Made by a program: the position numbers and the translations under genes. A stretch of DNA of 64,000 nucleotides from Mycolicibacterium austroafricanum (GTDB taxonomy: Bacteria; Actinomycetota; Actinomycetes; Mycobacteriales; Mycobacteriaceae). The stretch is taken from positions 107,003 to 171,002 of the forward strand of contig NZ_HG964459.1 in the NCBI RefSeq assembly GCF_000612725.1, in the 5' to 3' direction. The notes beneath the pieces are model-generated. The model saw nothing but the letters and a program-made list of their open reading frames with translations, had not been told where the DNA came from and ran no database searches. Shown one piece after another: positions 19,399 to 28,091 of the stretch; within the stretch, counting starts at the first letter, position 1; each line of letters opens with the position of its first letter.

Positions 19399-22300
19399 AC
19401 ACGTTCTGCCGCAAGCAGTTCGACGACACGTTCGACGTGCGGATCACGGATCACGGAGTCGTGGTCGCAATCGACCCGCTCGATCTGGAGATCGCCGGTG
19501 AGCAGTTGCGGCCACACGCGTTCGTCATCGCGATTGAATGCGCTGAGCACCAGAAGGGTTCGCCCGTCGTACGGACGCGGTTTGTGCAGCCGTCCGACAC
19601 GTACCCCGACCTCACGCATCGGCTCGATCTTCTGTGCGGGCGTGCGACCGGCGATGCCCGCAAACGGCAGCCAGATCCTGCGGCGCCACAGCACGCGGCG
19701 ATCGGCTGGTGCCTGCTCGAGCAGGGTCGACGTCGCGTCCGGGAGGACCTGTCGGGCCGCGCGTATGGTCCGGGCGGGCAGGAATGGGTCCAGCATGGCG
19801 ACGAGATCGACCTGGTGACCGAGCGCCTGCAACCGGTTGGCCACCTCGGTGGCGATGAACGCGCCCAGCGAATGGCCGATCAATGTGTACGGGCCTTCAC
19901 TCTGCAGGGCCAGCAGCGCCCCGAGATGGCGGCGGGCCGCCGCCGCGACCGTCCAGTCCGGGAACGCACGGTTCTCCAGGCCCTGTGCCTGGAAGGCGAC
20001 GACGGCGACGTCGTTGCCGACCCGGCCGGCGAGCGGCGCGAAAGACAACGCGGAGGCTCCCGCACCCGCGAAGCAGAACAACGTCTCCCGGGTGTCGTCT
20101 GACGGTGCGCGCAGCAGGACGGTCGTCGGCGCCGGGCGGTGCGAGCGTGGCGCCTGCACGCCGTCCCGGTGCGCGCCGACCATCACGGCGAACTCGGCTA
20201 CCGTCGGTGCTGCGGCCAGGTCGGAAGGCGCCAGCTGCACGCCACGTCGGGAGCCGACCGCGCTGAGTACCTGCTGCACGTTCAGTGAATCTCCGCCCAG
20301 CGCATAGAAGTTCTCGTCGCGTCCGACGGCGTCGAGGCACAGCACCTCTGCCCAGACGGTGGCGATCTCGGTCTCCAGCCCCGGTTCGGGAGCCACGATC
20401 GGCCCGCGCTGGGGTTCCGGCAGCGCCGGCCGGTCGACCTTTCCGCGTTCGTTACGGGGCAGGGAGGGCAGCATCACGATGTGTGTCGGCACCATCCAGG
20501 CCGGAAGCTGCCCGTGAAGTCGCGCGCGAACGTCGGCCACCGCCGGGCTGCGCGTCCCAGGTGCGGGAGCCACGTACGCCGCCAGCACCGGGGTCTCGCG
20601 GTCCTGCCTGGCGACGACGAGTGCCTCCCGGATGCCGGGGCATCCGAGCAGAGCCGCCTCGACCTCGGCGGGTTCGACGAGGTAGCCGCGGATCTTGACC
20701 GCCGCGTCCATGCGGCCCACCACCATCAGATCGCCGGACTCCGTGAAGCGGGCCCGGTCGTTGGAGACGAAAGTCCGGCTGCCGTCCGGGTTTTCGACGA
20801 AGACCGTGCTGGCGTCGGCCGGATTCAGGTAGCCGGCGGCAAGGTACGGCGAGGTCACGGTGAGCCGTCCGCTGTCGTCGATGTCGAGTTGCTTGTGCGG
20901 GACAGCGAGTCCGGCCGGAACAACCGCCGGCGGGACGTCATCACCGGGCCAGATGTCGAAGTGGGCGATGCCCAGCGTCTCCGAAGAACCGACCCAGTTC
21001 GTCAGCACGGCATCCGGCGCCAACTGGCGGGCGCGGCGAAGAACGTTGCTGTACACCGGTTCTCCGGTGGTGACGATCCGCTTGACATTATCGAGGATGC
21101 GCCCGCCCGCGCTGTCGGTGAGCGCTTGCAGGAACGACGGCGTGCACATCACGATGTCGACCGTGGTCAAACGCTCCATCGCCGCCGCGGGCGTGCAGTC
21201 ACGCGGATCGATGGCGATGATCTCCGCCCCGGACAGTAGTGCTCCGATCAGGACGTTGAGTCCGGCCGCGAAACTTACCGGCATACAGAGGGCGACGACG
21301 CTGCCTTCGACGATGCCGAACCGGTCACGGTGCAGTATCCAGTCGCTGAGCCAAGTGCCGTGGACGTGCAGGACTGCCTTGGGCACGCCGGACGACCCGG
21401 AGGTGAACTGGATGCTCGTCACGCTCTGCAGCCCGAGCGCGGGCCTGTCAGCCGGGACTGCCGGTGGCGCGGGGGGGCCTTCGGCCGGCCACACCGCGCC
21501 GGTGCCGCCGGGCTCGGCGAGTTCCGCCTGGCGGCCGCTGACAACGACGGTACCGACGCGGTGGCCCCGCTCGGTGAGCGCCGCGAGGATGTGCGTCACG
21601 CGGTCGCGCGGAAGGCTGGTGTCCAACGGCACCAGCGGGGCGCCCGCGGCGAAACTGCCGAGGATCACCGCGGCGGTGTCCGGGGTGAGGTCACCGACGA
21701 GCGCCACCGCGGCGCCGGAATCGGGGCGCGCCAGTAGCGCCGCTGTCCACCGGTCGGCGCCGGCGTGCAACTCACCGTAGGTGACCGACAGTTCACCGGC
21801 GCGCAGCGCCACGTGCGGTGAGCGCGCGCAGGCCACCTCGTGGAACCGGTGGGTGACCGAGTCGTATTCGATTTCGCCGTACGGCGATGAGTCGGGTCTG
21901 CTCACGGCCACGGGGGCCGGCGCGTCCAGTGTCCGTCCGGTGGGCGTCGCGACAGCCCTGCGGAACAGCGCGACGGTGGGGCCGACCAGAATGAGGGTGC
22001 AGATCGCCTCGGCGGCGAGATAGGTGTAACCGATGCCGTCGATGCCCCATCGTGGCGTCGTAAGGATGGTCCCGGTGACCACCACGATCCCGAGCACGAT
22101 CTGCGAGGCCACCGCCAGGCGCAGTCGGCGCTGCAGCCGTGCCAGTGCGGTGAAGATCGTCATCAGGCCCACGGCGGGCAGAGTGAGCGCCATCAGGCGG
22201 ATGAGCACGGTACCGTTTTCGGCGTAGCCCGGACCCAGGATGCCGAGGAGCAACGGTGCGGCGACCAGCAGCGCCACGCACCCGGCCGTCGCCGCGCCCC

Positions 22301-23282
22301 CACACAACAGAACGAATCGCTTTGTGCACGAACGAAGGTCAGCCCCCGGCGTGGATGCTGCGGCGATGAAAGGAGCGGCGGTCGCCCCGACCAGGACGCC
22401 GAGTGTGTTGACCACCAGCCAGCACATCGAGAAGTAGGCGTTCATCTCGGTGCCGAGTTGAGCGACCACAATGAGCGGCACCAGTAGCGGCACGGTCACG
22501 TCGACGGCGTTGATCGCGTACGAACTGGCGAAGAAGTGGAAGAGTTCGCGACGGGCGGGCAGTGCGGGTGCGCCGGTGCGGCGCCGCGACTCTCGCCTGA
22601 TCACCAGGAACCCGATGGTCGCGGTGATGAACGCTGCGGGCAGCACCCACGACCAGACGATCGCAGCACCTGTGGCGACCGGGATGAGCGCGACGACGGC
22701 GATCAGCTTGGCCGCCGACTGCCCGATGTTCTTGATCGCAATCGTGCGGGCGCGGCTGAGTCCGATGAGGACCTGGTCCTGCAGCGCGTAGACGGCGAGT
22801 ATCACGACGGCCACCGGGAAGAGGGTCAGCTCAAGAACAGCCGGAAACAGCGCCTCGCGCGGTCCGAAGAACAGAAACGCCACTCCGAAGAGCAGCGCAA
22901 TACACATCACGATCGAGGTGCCCGACCGCACCAGTCGTTGGGTGCTGGCACCGGCCAGTGGAAGGAATCTCTCGTAGAGGCTGCCCAGGCTGAGGTTCGC
23001 CAGAATCGCGATCAGCGTTGCCGAGGAGATGATCGCGGACGCGCGGCCGACCTCGGCGGTGTCGTAACCACGGGCGGCCGCGGTCCAGAAGGCGAACCCC
23101 AGGATGCCCGTCGCCGCGCTCGATGTCATGACGGCGACGATGTCGATGCCCAGCGCGCGGCCGTTGGCGAGTACGCGCGCACCGCTGCTGTCGCGGCCGG
23201 CCTGCGTAGCATCAACCAATTCAGAAGCCTGGCAATCGGTTTGCTGGCTGCCGGGGCCCGACTTGTGGCCTGGCATGGGCAT
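19389..23282 (-). CDS. Fusion of flippase-like membrane domain with NRPS adenylation, carrier and thioesterase domains
   Basis: 1297 residues. Residues about 40-445 form a polytopic domain with some 12 hydrophobic segments, resembling Wzx/MurJ-type exporters of lipid-linked sugars. Residues about 470-955 are an adenylation domain: FTSGSSGVPK at 626-635, NWVGSSETLG at 762-771, GDLMVVGR at 850-857, and the catalytic lysine Lys948 in NERGKVDR. A carrier domain follows with LGGDSL (Ser999, the phosphopantetheine site). Residues about 1065-1297 are a thioesterase with GHSLG (Ser1138), Asp1165 in MLDPF and His1274. No condensation domain is present. In the A4 motif, FAAG replaces FDxS, so the aspartate that binds an amino acid's amino group is alanine. 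The ATG is preceded by CCGAGGA. I infer activation of a non-amino-acid acyl group and its transfer during glycan export. Confidence 0.85.
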   Translation of the reverse strand: MPMPGHKSGPGSQQTDCQASELVDATQAGRDSSGARVLANGRALGIDIVAVMTSSAATGILGFAFWTAAARGYDTAEVGRASAIISSATLIAILANLSLGSLYERFLPLAGASTQRLVRSGTSIVMCIALLFGVAFLFFGPREALFPAVLELTLFPVAVVILAVYALQDQVLIGLSRARTIAIKNIGQSAAKLIAVVALIPVATGAAIVWSWVLPAAFITATIGFLVIRRESRRRTGAPALPARRELFHFFASSYAINAVDVTVPLLVPLIVVAQLGTEMNAYFSMCWLVVNTLGVLVGATAAPFIAAASTPGADLRSCTKRFVLLCGGAATAGCVALLVAAPLLLGILGPGYAENGTVLIRLMALTLPAVGLMTIFTALARLQRRLRLAVASQIVLGIVVVTGTILTTPRWGIDGIGYTYLAAEAICTLILVGPTVALFRRAVATPTGRTLDAPAPVAVSRPDSSPYGEIEYDSVTHRFHEVACARSPHVALRAGELSVTYGELHAGADRWTAALLARPDSGAAVALVGDLTPDTAAVILGSFAAGAPLVPLDTSLPRDRVTHILAALTERGHRVGTVVVSGRQAELAEPGGTGAVWPAEGPPAPPAVPADRPALGLQSVTSIQFTSGSSGVPKAVLHVHGTWLSDWILHRDRFGIVEGSVVALCMPVSFAAGLNVLIGALLSGAEIIAIDPRDCTPAAAMERLTTVDIVMCTPSFLQALTDSAGGRILDNVKRIVTTGEPVYSNVLRRARQLAPDAVLTNWVGSSETLGIAHFDIWPGDDVPPAVVPAGLAVPHKQLDIDDSGRLTVTSPYLAAGYLNPADASTVFVENPDGSRTFVSNDRARFTESGDLMVVGRMDAAVKIRGYLVEPAEVEAALLGCPGIREALVVARQDRETPVLAAYVAPAPGTRSPAVADVRARLHGQLPAWMVPTHIVMLPSLPRNERGKVDRPALPEPQRGPIVAPEPGLETEIATVWAEVLCLDAVGRDENFYALGGDSLNVQQVLSAVGSRRGVQLAPSDLAAAPTVAEFAVMVGAHRDGVQAPRSHRPAPTTVLLRAPSDDTRETLFCFAGAGASALSFAPLAGRVGNDVAVVAFQAQGLENRAFPDWTVAAAARRHLGALLALQSEGPYTLIGHSLGAFIATEVANRLQALGHQVDLVAMLDPFLPARTIRAARQVLPDATSTLLEQAPADRRVLWRRRIWLPFAGIAGRTPAQKIEPMREVGVRVGRLHKPRPYDGRTLLVLSAFNRDDERVWPQLLTGDLQIERVDCDHDSVIRDPHVERVVELLAAERVQR

Positions 23283-23325
23283 GAAGTTCCTCGGGGTGTG
23301 GGCGCTCGATGTACACGCGAAGACG

Positions 23326-23331
23326 ATACTA
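23326..23331 (-). promoter_or_regulatory. Candidate -10 for the flippase-NRPS gene
   Basis: TAGTAT on the minus strand fits TANNNT and lies 43 bases before the ATG at 23282. The iron-box-like sequence at 23344-23362 would cover its -35 region. Confidence 0.4.
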
Positions 23332-23343
23332 AGTCCAACAAAG

Positions 23344-23362
23344 TGTGGTTAGGCTAGCCAAA
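23344..23362. promoter_or_regulatory. Candidate IdeR/DtxR-type iron box
   Basis: The 19-mer TGTGGTTAGGCTAGCCAAA matches the mycobacterial IdeR consensus TTAGGTTAGGCTAACCTAA at 15 of 19 positions, including the full TTAGGCTA core, and is centred on the palindrome GGCTAGCC. It lies in the 245-bp divergent gap between the flippase-NRPS gene and the glycosyltransferase operon, where a repressor would block the -35 region of the minus-strand promoter. Found by eye only; no scoring was possible. Confidence 0.4.
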
Positions 23363-23527
23363 GTTGTGAGCCTCGTCATACCGTGCGAGGTAGGCGTCAA
23401 TTTACTCATCTGTCCCGCTATGGTGACTTTCAGTTAATTCACAGGCTTGATGTGGCTATGCCTGAAAATGGCATCCGTTCAGCCGAATCGCGTCGTTGAG
23501 TCGCTATCTATCAAGGAGTTTCGTTAC

Positions 23528-24376
23528 GTGACCGAGATTGCGCCAGGTTCGGGTGCGTGCGTCAGAGCAAACATCGATGCCTTTTTGAAGGCTGTCGGTG
23601 CGGGCGCTGTACGCGATGTGGCCTCGGTGGGGATGCGGCGGGCCAGTGTCACCGTGGTGCTACCCACCCGCAACGAGGCCCGCAATCTGCCGCACGTCGC
23701 GGAGCGGATGCCGCCCGTCGACGAAATCGTGGTCATCGACGGCGGATCCAGTGACGGCACCGCCGATGTCGCACGTGAACTCTGGCCTCATGCCACCGTT
23801 ATCGAGCAGACTCGAAAGGGCAAGGGGAATGCGCTGGCGTGCGGCTTCCGCGCCGCCACCGGCGACATCATCGTGATGATCGACGGTGACGGCTCGACCG
23901 ATCCCGCAGAGATTCCGCGGTTCGTCGACGCGTTGCTCGGCGGGGCCGATCTCGCCAAGGGCACTCGGTTTCGCGGTGACGGCGGCAGTGACGACATCAC
24001 CAGCTTCCGCCGGATCGGGAATCTGGGCCTGAACTGGTTGGTGAACTGCTTATTCGGTACCGAATTCAGCGATCTGTGCTACGGCTACAACGCGTTTTGG
24101 CGGCGAAATCTCGAGTGCCTGGACCTCCCCGCCACCGACCTGACTGCGCCGCAGTGGGGTGACGGCTTTGAGATCGAGACGGTCATCAACGTTCGCGCCG
24201 CCCGCAGCGGCTGGTTGATCCGTGAGGTCAACAGCTTCGAAGGCAGGCGAATCTACGGTCGCAGCAATCTTAATGCGGTCACCGACGGGTTGCGCGTGCT
24301 TCGTACCATTCGTCGCGAACAGCGCAAGCATCGCGCGGCGGCGCACGCCGTCGTCGGCGCCGGATGGTCGCCATGA
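23528..24376 (+). CDS. Glycosyltransferase family 2, dolichyl-phosphate-mannose-synthase-like
   Basis: 282-residue GT-A enzyme. The nucleotide-sugar region reads VTVVLPTRNEARNLP, then VIDGGSSDGTADVA, and the metal-binding DxD lies in IVMIDGDGSTDP. The acceptor region has GTRFRGDGGSDD and LCYGYNAFWRRN, as in polyprenyl-phosphate glycosyltransferases, so it may load a sugar onto a polyprenyl phosphate at the inner membrane face. No C-terminal membrane helices are seen. The GTG at 23528 follows a strong AAGGAG at 23513-23518; an upstream in-frame ATG at 23447 lacks such a site. It is the first gene of the coupled operon 23528-30295. Confidence 0.85.
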   Translation: MTEIAPGSGACVRANIDAFLKAVGAGAVRDVASVGMRRASVTVVLPTRNEARNLPHVAERMPPVDEIVVIDGGSSDGTADVARELWPHATVIEQTRKGKGNALACGFRAATGDIIVMIDGDGSTDPAEIPRFVDALLGGADLAKGTRFRGDGGSDDITSFRRIGNLGLNWLVNCLFGTEFSDLCYGYNAFWRRNLECLDLPATDLTAPQWGDGFEIETVINVRAARSGWLIREVNSFEGRRIYGRSNLNAVTDGLRVLRTIRREQRKHRAAAHAVVGAGWSP

Positions 24377-25326
24377 CGACGTCTGCACCTCCCGGCAGCG
24401 AACCGCTCACCACTGCGATCTCGATCAGCGTGGTGATCTGCTGCTACACGGCCGATCGTCGTGCCGGCCTGGCCGCTGCGGTCACTGCCGCCCTCGCGCA
24501 GTTGGACGATCGCGATGAACTGATCGTCGTCGTCGACGGAAACGAGCTGCTGCTCCACGACCTCACGGCAAGCTACCGGCAACGGGTGACCGTCATGGCG
24601 AACACCCACCGGCGAGGCCTGTCGGGCGCGCGAAACTCCGGCCTGCGCGCGGCTTCCGGAAACGTGGTGGTCTTTCTCGACGACGATGCGATGCTGAGAT
24701 GCGCCGCTCTCGACGGCGTTCGCAACGCCTTCGCCGACCCCACCGTCGTAGCGCTCGGTGGCGCAGTTCATCCGGACTGGCACTGCGGTTCGGCGCCGTC
24801 ATGGTTTCCGCCGGAGTTCGGGTGGGTGGTCGGTTGCGACTATCGCGGATTGCCCCCCGACGGTGACGAGATTCGCAACCCGATCGGTGCGGCAATGGCG
24901 GTGAGGCGGGCCGAACTCATCGAGATCGGCGGCTTCTCCGACCGCCTCGGGCGCATCGGGGCACTGCCGACCGGATGCGAGGAGACGCTGATGGGTATCG
25001 CGCTGCGCCGGCGCGACCCGCAGGCCCGAATCCTGCGGCGCACTGCGTTCGCAGTGTCACATGCGGTGACACGGGAGCGAAGCACGTTGTCCTACTTTGT
25101 GCGTCGTTGTTTCCACGAAGGACGGAGCAAAGCCGTTCTGACCCGGCTGTGTGGTCAGCGCTCGTCCCTGGAGAGCGAGCGCGCCTACACCACGCGGATC
25201 CTGCCGTCGGGGATGTGGCATGCGCGGCGGCACCCTTTGCGGATGCTGGCATTGCCGATCGGCTTGACGGTCACCACGGTGGGATACCTCCTTGGTCTGA
25301 TCCAGAACTCTTCACACGGGGGATGA
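24373..25326 (+). CDS. Glycosyltransferase family 2
   Basis: 317 residues. The GT-A core shows ISVVICCYTADRRAGL, ELIVVVDGNE, GLSGARNSGLRAA and the DxD in VVFLDDDAML. A conserved Asn/Gly stretch (RNPIGAAMAVRR) and the base-containing GCEETLMG fit inverting GT2 enzymes that extend lipid-linked glycans. Hydrophobic residues near the C-terminus (MLALPIGLTVTTVGYLLGLI) suggest a membrane anchor. The ATG at 24373 overlaps the previous stop (ATGA); an ATG nine bases upstream is also in frame. Donor and acceptor are unknown. Confidence 0.85.
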   Translation: MTTSAPPGSEPLTTAISISVVICCYTADRRAGLAAAVTAALAQLDDRDELIVVVDGNELLLHDLTASYRQRVTVMANTHRRGLSGARNSGLRAASGNVVVFLDDDAMLRCAALDGVRNAFADPTVVALGGAVHPDWHCGSAPSWFPPEFGWVVGCDYRGLPPDGDEIRNPIGAAMAVRRAELIEIGGFSDRLGRIGALPTGCEETLMGIALRRRDPQARILRRTAFAVSHAVTRERSTLSYFVRRCFHEGRSKAVLTRLCGQRSSLESERAYTTRILPSGMWHARRHPLRMLALPIGLTVTTVGYLLGLIQNSSHGG

Positions 25327-25330
25327 CAAC

Positions 25331-25987
25331 TTGACGAGGATTGCCAGCTGGTTGCACGACGGTCGGATCACCGGCTGGGTTGCGTTGGTGCCGCTCATCT
25401 ATTTCGCGACCGAGTGGGTGGTGTCGGCTTCGTGGCGGGGCTACTACGCGTATCGCGATGACCGGGTGGGCCTGCTTGGAATCGCTTTCTGCGGACCGGA
25501 AGGTAACTGGCCGTGCAGCGATCTGTACCGCGCGATGAACGTCGCGCTTCTGGCGACCGGGCTGGCGGTGGCGTTCGTCGCCGCCGGCTTCGTCGCGCAG
25601 CGTGTCACCGGCCGCAGTCACGCCGTCCTGCTGCTGGTCGCGGGACTCGGGCTGGCGTGCTCCGGTGTGATCACCCAGAACGTGGACTATGCGTGGAACC
25701 TCACCGCGACCGCCTCCTTCGTGACGTTGGGTTCGATCAGCGTGCTGCTCATCGCGGTGAGTTCGACATCGAAGATGTCCGGTGAGCGACGCGGCATCGC
25801 TGTGTTCAGCGGTCTCGTCAGCATCGTCGGCGTCCTCAGTTTCGTTGGTGAGCAACAGATCTTCGGCTCCGGTGGCGCGCAGCGAATGGCCATCTACGGC
25901 ATCCTGGTCGCTGTCATCGCCCTGGGCGCAGCCGGCATGCGGTCACAGAAGGTCGCAGCGATCGAACTTGCCGAGGACGTGCGTTGA
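25331..25987 (+). CDS. Polytopic membrane protein, DUF998-like
   Basis: 218 residues with six hydrophobic segments, for example VALVPLIYFATEWVVSA, VALLATGLAVAFVAAGFVA, AVLLLVAGLGLACSGVI and AIYGILVAVIALGAAGM. The size, topology and the short periplasmic-looking loop containing CGPEGNWPCSDLY (two Cys) resemble DUF998 proteins, which have no assigned function. The likely start is the TTG at 25331, four bases after the previous stop. Its place among glycosyltransferases suggests a structural or transport role in the same glycan pathway. Confidence 0.65.
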   Translation: MTRIASWLHDGRITGWVALVPLIYFATEWVVSASWRGYYAYRDDRVGLLGIAFCGPEGNWPCSDLYRAMNVALLATGLAVAFVAAGFVAQRVTGRSHAVLLLVAGLGLACSGVITQNVDYAWNLTATASFVTLGSISVLLIAVSSTSKMSGERRGIAVFSGLVSIVGVLSFVGEQQIFGSGGAQRMAIYGILVAVIALGAAGMRSQKVAAIELAEDVR

Positions 25988-26814
25988 GGAGCAATACATT
26001 GCGGCGTCAGTTGCGCCGTCTCGGTGGCGTGATGTGTGTGCTCGCCCTGTGCGGCTGTGCCCTGCCGGAAACCGTCGGCAGGGCACAGCCGGCTGGTCCC
26101 CGGGTCGTCTTCAGTGACGAGTTCGACGGTCCCGCGGGTGCCCGCCCCTCCGCGCAGTGGCGGTTCGACACCGGCGGCGGGGGCTGGGGTAACAACGAAT
26201 GGCAGGTCTACACCAGCGACCCCGCCAATGTCAGCCTCGACGGAGCCGGTCATCTCGCCATCGTCGCGCGCGGTGATGCCGACGGAAGCAACATCACCTC
26301 GGCCCGGGCCACCACCAAGGCAGCCGTCGAACTCACCAACGGCCGCGCGGAGGCGCGCATCGCCCTGCCGGCCGGTGTCGGCCTGCATCCGGCCTTCTGG
26401 CTGTTGGGCAGCGACGTCGACCGCGTCGGTTGGCCCGCCGCCGGTGAGATCGACGTCATCGAGACCCTCAACCTCGCCGACGAGTACCACACCGGGGTGC
26501 ACGCTCCCCGTGCAGGATCGCCCAGGGGGCAGGAGGTTTCGGCAGCAGGTCCCGTTCCGTTCCCGCTCGCCGGCGAGTTTCGCACCTACTGGGTCGACAA
26601 GGCCCCCGGGCGGATCGTCACCGGTGTCGATGATGTGACCTTGTTCAGCGTCACCCCCGCGGATCTGGCTCCGGAAAGCACCTGGGTGTTCGACGCGCCG
26701 TTCTTCCTGCTGCTGAACCTTGCCGTCGGCGGCAACTGGCCGGGGCCACCGGACGCCACGACGCCGAATCCCTCCCGAATGCTGGTGGACTGGGTGAGGG
26801 TGACGGAGCGGTGA
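25984..26814 (+). CDS. Glycoside hydrolase family 16 lipoprotein
   Basis: 276 residues. A basic N-terminus and hydrophobic stretch end in LALCGCALP, a plausible lipobox with Cys as the lipidated residue, so the enzyme should sit on the outer face of the plasma membrane. The catalytic signature ExDxxE of GH16 is present as GEIDVIET; VVFSDEFDG at the N-terminus and NLAVGGNWPG near the C-terminus are also typical. The family cleaves beta-1,3/1,4-glucans, galactans and similar chains, or transglycosylates them. The TTG start overlaps the previous stop. A secreted endo-glycanase inside a glycosyltransferase operon suggests trimming, length control or release of the product. Confidence 0.85.
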   Translation: MRSNTLRRQLRRLGGVMCVLALCGCALPETVGRAQPAGPRVVFSDEFDGPAGARPSAQWRFDTGGGGWGNNEWQVYTSDPANVSLDGAGHLAIVARGDADGSNITSARATTKAAVELTNGRAEARIALPAGVGLHPAFWLLGSDVDRVGWPAAGEIDVIETLNLADEYHTGVHAPRAGSPRGQEVSAAGPVPFPLAGEFRTYWVDKAPGRIVTGVDDVTLFSVTPADLAPESTWVFDAPFFLLLNLAVGGNWPGPPDATTPNPSRMLVDWVRVTER

Positions 26815-28091
26815 AGCTGTCCCATGTGCTCGACCCAGCGATGCCGCCACAGGCCCGGCCGACGTGGTCGAAGGCGCGCTGGATCGGACTGATCGATCTC
26901 GACAACTGCGCATCCGACGCCGACGGCGGCATGGAGTTCGTCGCGCGTCACGCTGACGGATACCACCACGCCCGCGTTCTGGTGCGCCATCAGGGCCAGC
27001 CCGTCGCCTTCGTCGAGGTGCCTGTCCGCGATGCCCTGATACGCCTGCCGGCCTGCCCGCTGCCCGAGGACCTGGACGCCGGTCAGCCGGCGCGACTGAT
27101 GCCGATCTCGGTGGTTCTCTGCACCCGAGACAGGCCCGATCAGCTGGCAGATGCGCTGAAATCGATTCTGTCGCTCGACTATCCCGAGTTCGAAGTGGTT
27201 GTGGTGGACAACGCCGCGCGAACTGATGCCACCGCCGGGGTCGTCGCGCAACTTGGTGACGCCCGCGTGCGCCGCGTTGCCGAGCCGATTCCCGGGCTGT
27301 CCACGGCCAGGAACACCGGCCTGCGCCACGCCGCGCACCCGGTCGTAGCCTTCACCGACGACGATGTGGTCGTGGACCGCCAGTGGCTGCGCGGGCTGGC
27401 TCGCGGCTTCGCCCGGGCGCCGCGCGTCACCTGCGTGGCGGGTCTGATTCCCAGCGGAGAGCTCCGCACACCGGCGCAGGCGTATTTCGATCAGCGGGTT
27501 TCCTGGGCCGGGTCACTGCGCCCCCGGCTGTTCAGCATGGCCGAGCCGCCCGAGGATCTGCCGCTGTTCCCGTTCCAGGTGGGCCGGATCGGAGCCGGCG
27601 CCAACTTCGCGGTCAACCGGGACCGCATCTTGGGAATCGGTGGTTTCGACGAGGCATTGGGCGCAGGAACCGCGGCCCGGGGCGGCGAAGACCTCGATCT
27701 CTTCTTCCGCGTGGTGACCGCAGGGGACACGATTGCCGCCGAACCGTCGGCGATCGTCTGGCACCGCCACCGCAGCGACAACGAGGCCCTACTCAGTCAG
27801 GTTCGCGGATATGGTGTCGGCCTTGGTGCCTGGCTGACCAAGGTCGGAATGGAGCATTCGAATCGACGGCTGGCGATGCGGGTGCTCCGCCGGCGGTTCC
27901 GCTCGTCGCTGCGGGCCGGGGCGGACTACGGCGCCATCATGGCCATGCCCAGCAGCCTGCCCAATTTTCGCGACGACCTGCCTTCATCGGTGGGGCGCAC
28001 CGAGGTGCTGGCGGTCCTTGCAGGTCCGAAAGCGCTGTGGCGCGGTAGGAGAAGCATCTCCGGCAGAGTGCCGTCGACGGTCCTTCGATGA
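26811..28091 (+). CDS. Glycosyltransferase family 2 with N-terminal extension
   Basis: 426 residues. About 95 N-terminal residues of unknown fold (containing WIGLIDLDN and VAFVEVPVRDALIRLP) precede a GT-A domain: MPISVVLCTRDRPDQLADAL, VVVVDNAARTDAT, the donor region GLSTARNTGLRHA, and the DxD in AFTDDDVVVDR. GIGGFDEALG and GGEDLDLFFRV are the usual GT2 acceptor and base segments. Mycobacterial enzymes of this shape act in glycolipid and capsular glycan synthesis. GTG start overlaps the GH16 stop (GTGA). Confidence 0.85.
   Translation: MKLSHVLDPAMPPQARPTWSKARWIGLIDLDNCASDADGGMEFVARHADGYHHARVLVRHQGQPVAFVEVPVRDALIRLPACPLPEDLDAGQPARLMPISVVLCTRDRPDQLADALKSILSLDYPEFEVVVVDNAARTDATAGVVAQLGDARVRRVAEPIPGLSTARNTGLRHAAHPVVAFTDDDVVVDRQWLRGLARGFARAPRVTCVAGLIPSGELRTPAQAYFDQRVSWAGSLRPRLFSMAEPPEDLPLFPFQVGRIGAGANFAVNRDRILGIGGFDEALGAGTAARGGEDLDLFFRVVTAGDTIAAEPSAIVWHRHRSDNEALLSQVRGYGVGLGAWLTKVGMEHSNRRLAMRVLRRRFRSSLRAGADYGAIMAMPSSLPNFRDDLPSSVGRTEVLAVLAGPKALWRGRRSISGRVPSTVLR

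Noticed and set aside
23447-23527. Upstream ATG for the first glycosyltransferase of the accessory operon
   Set aside because: No ribosome site, whereas GTG 23528 follows AAGGAG at good spacing; the extra residues have no glycosyltransferase features.
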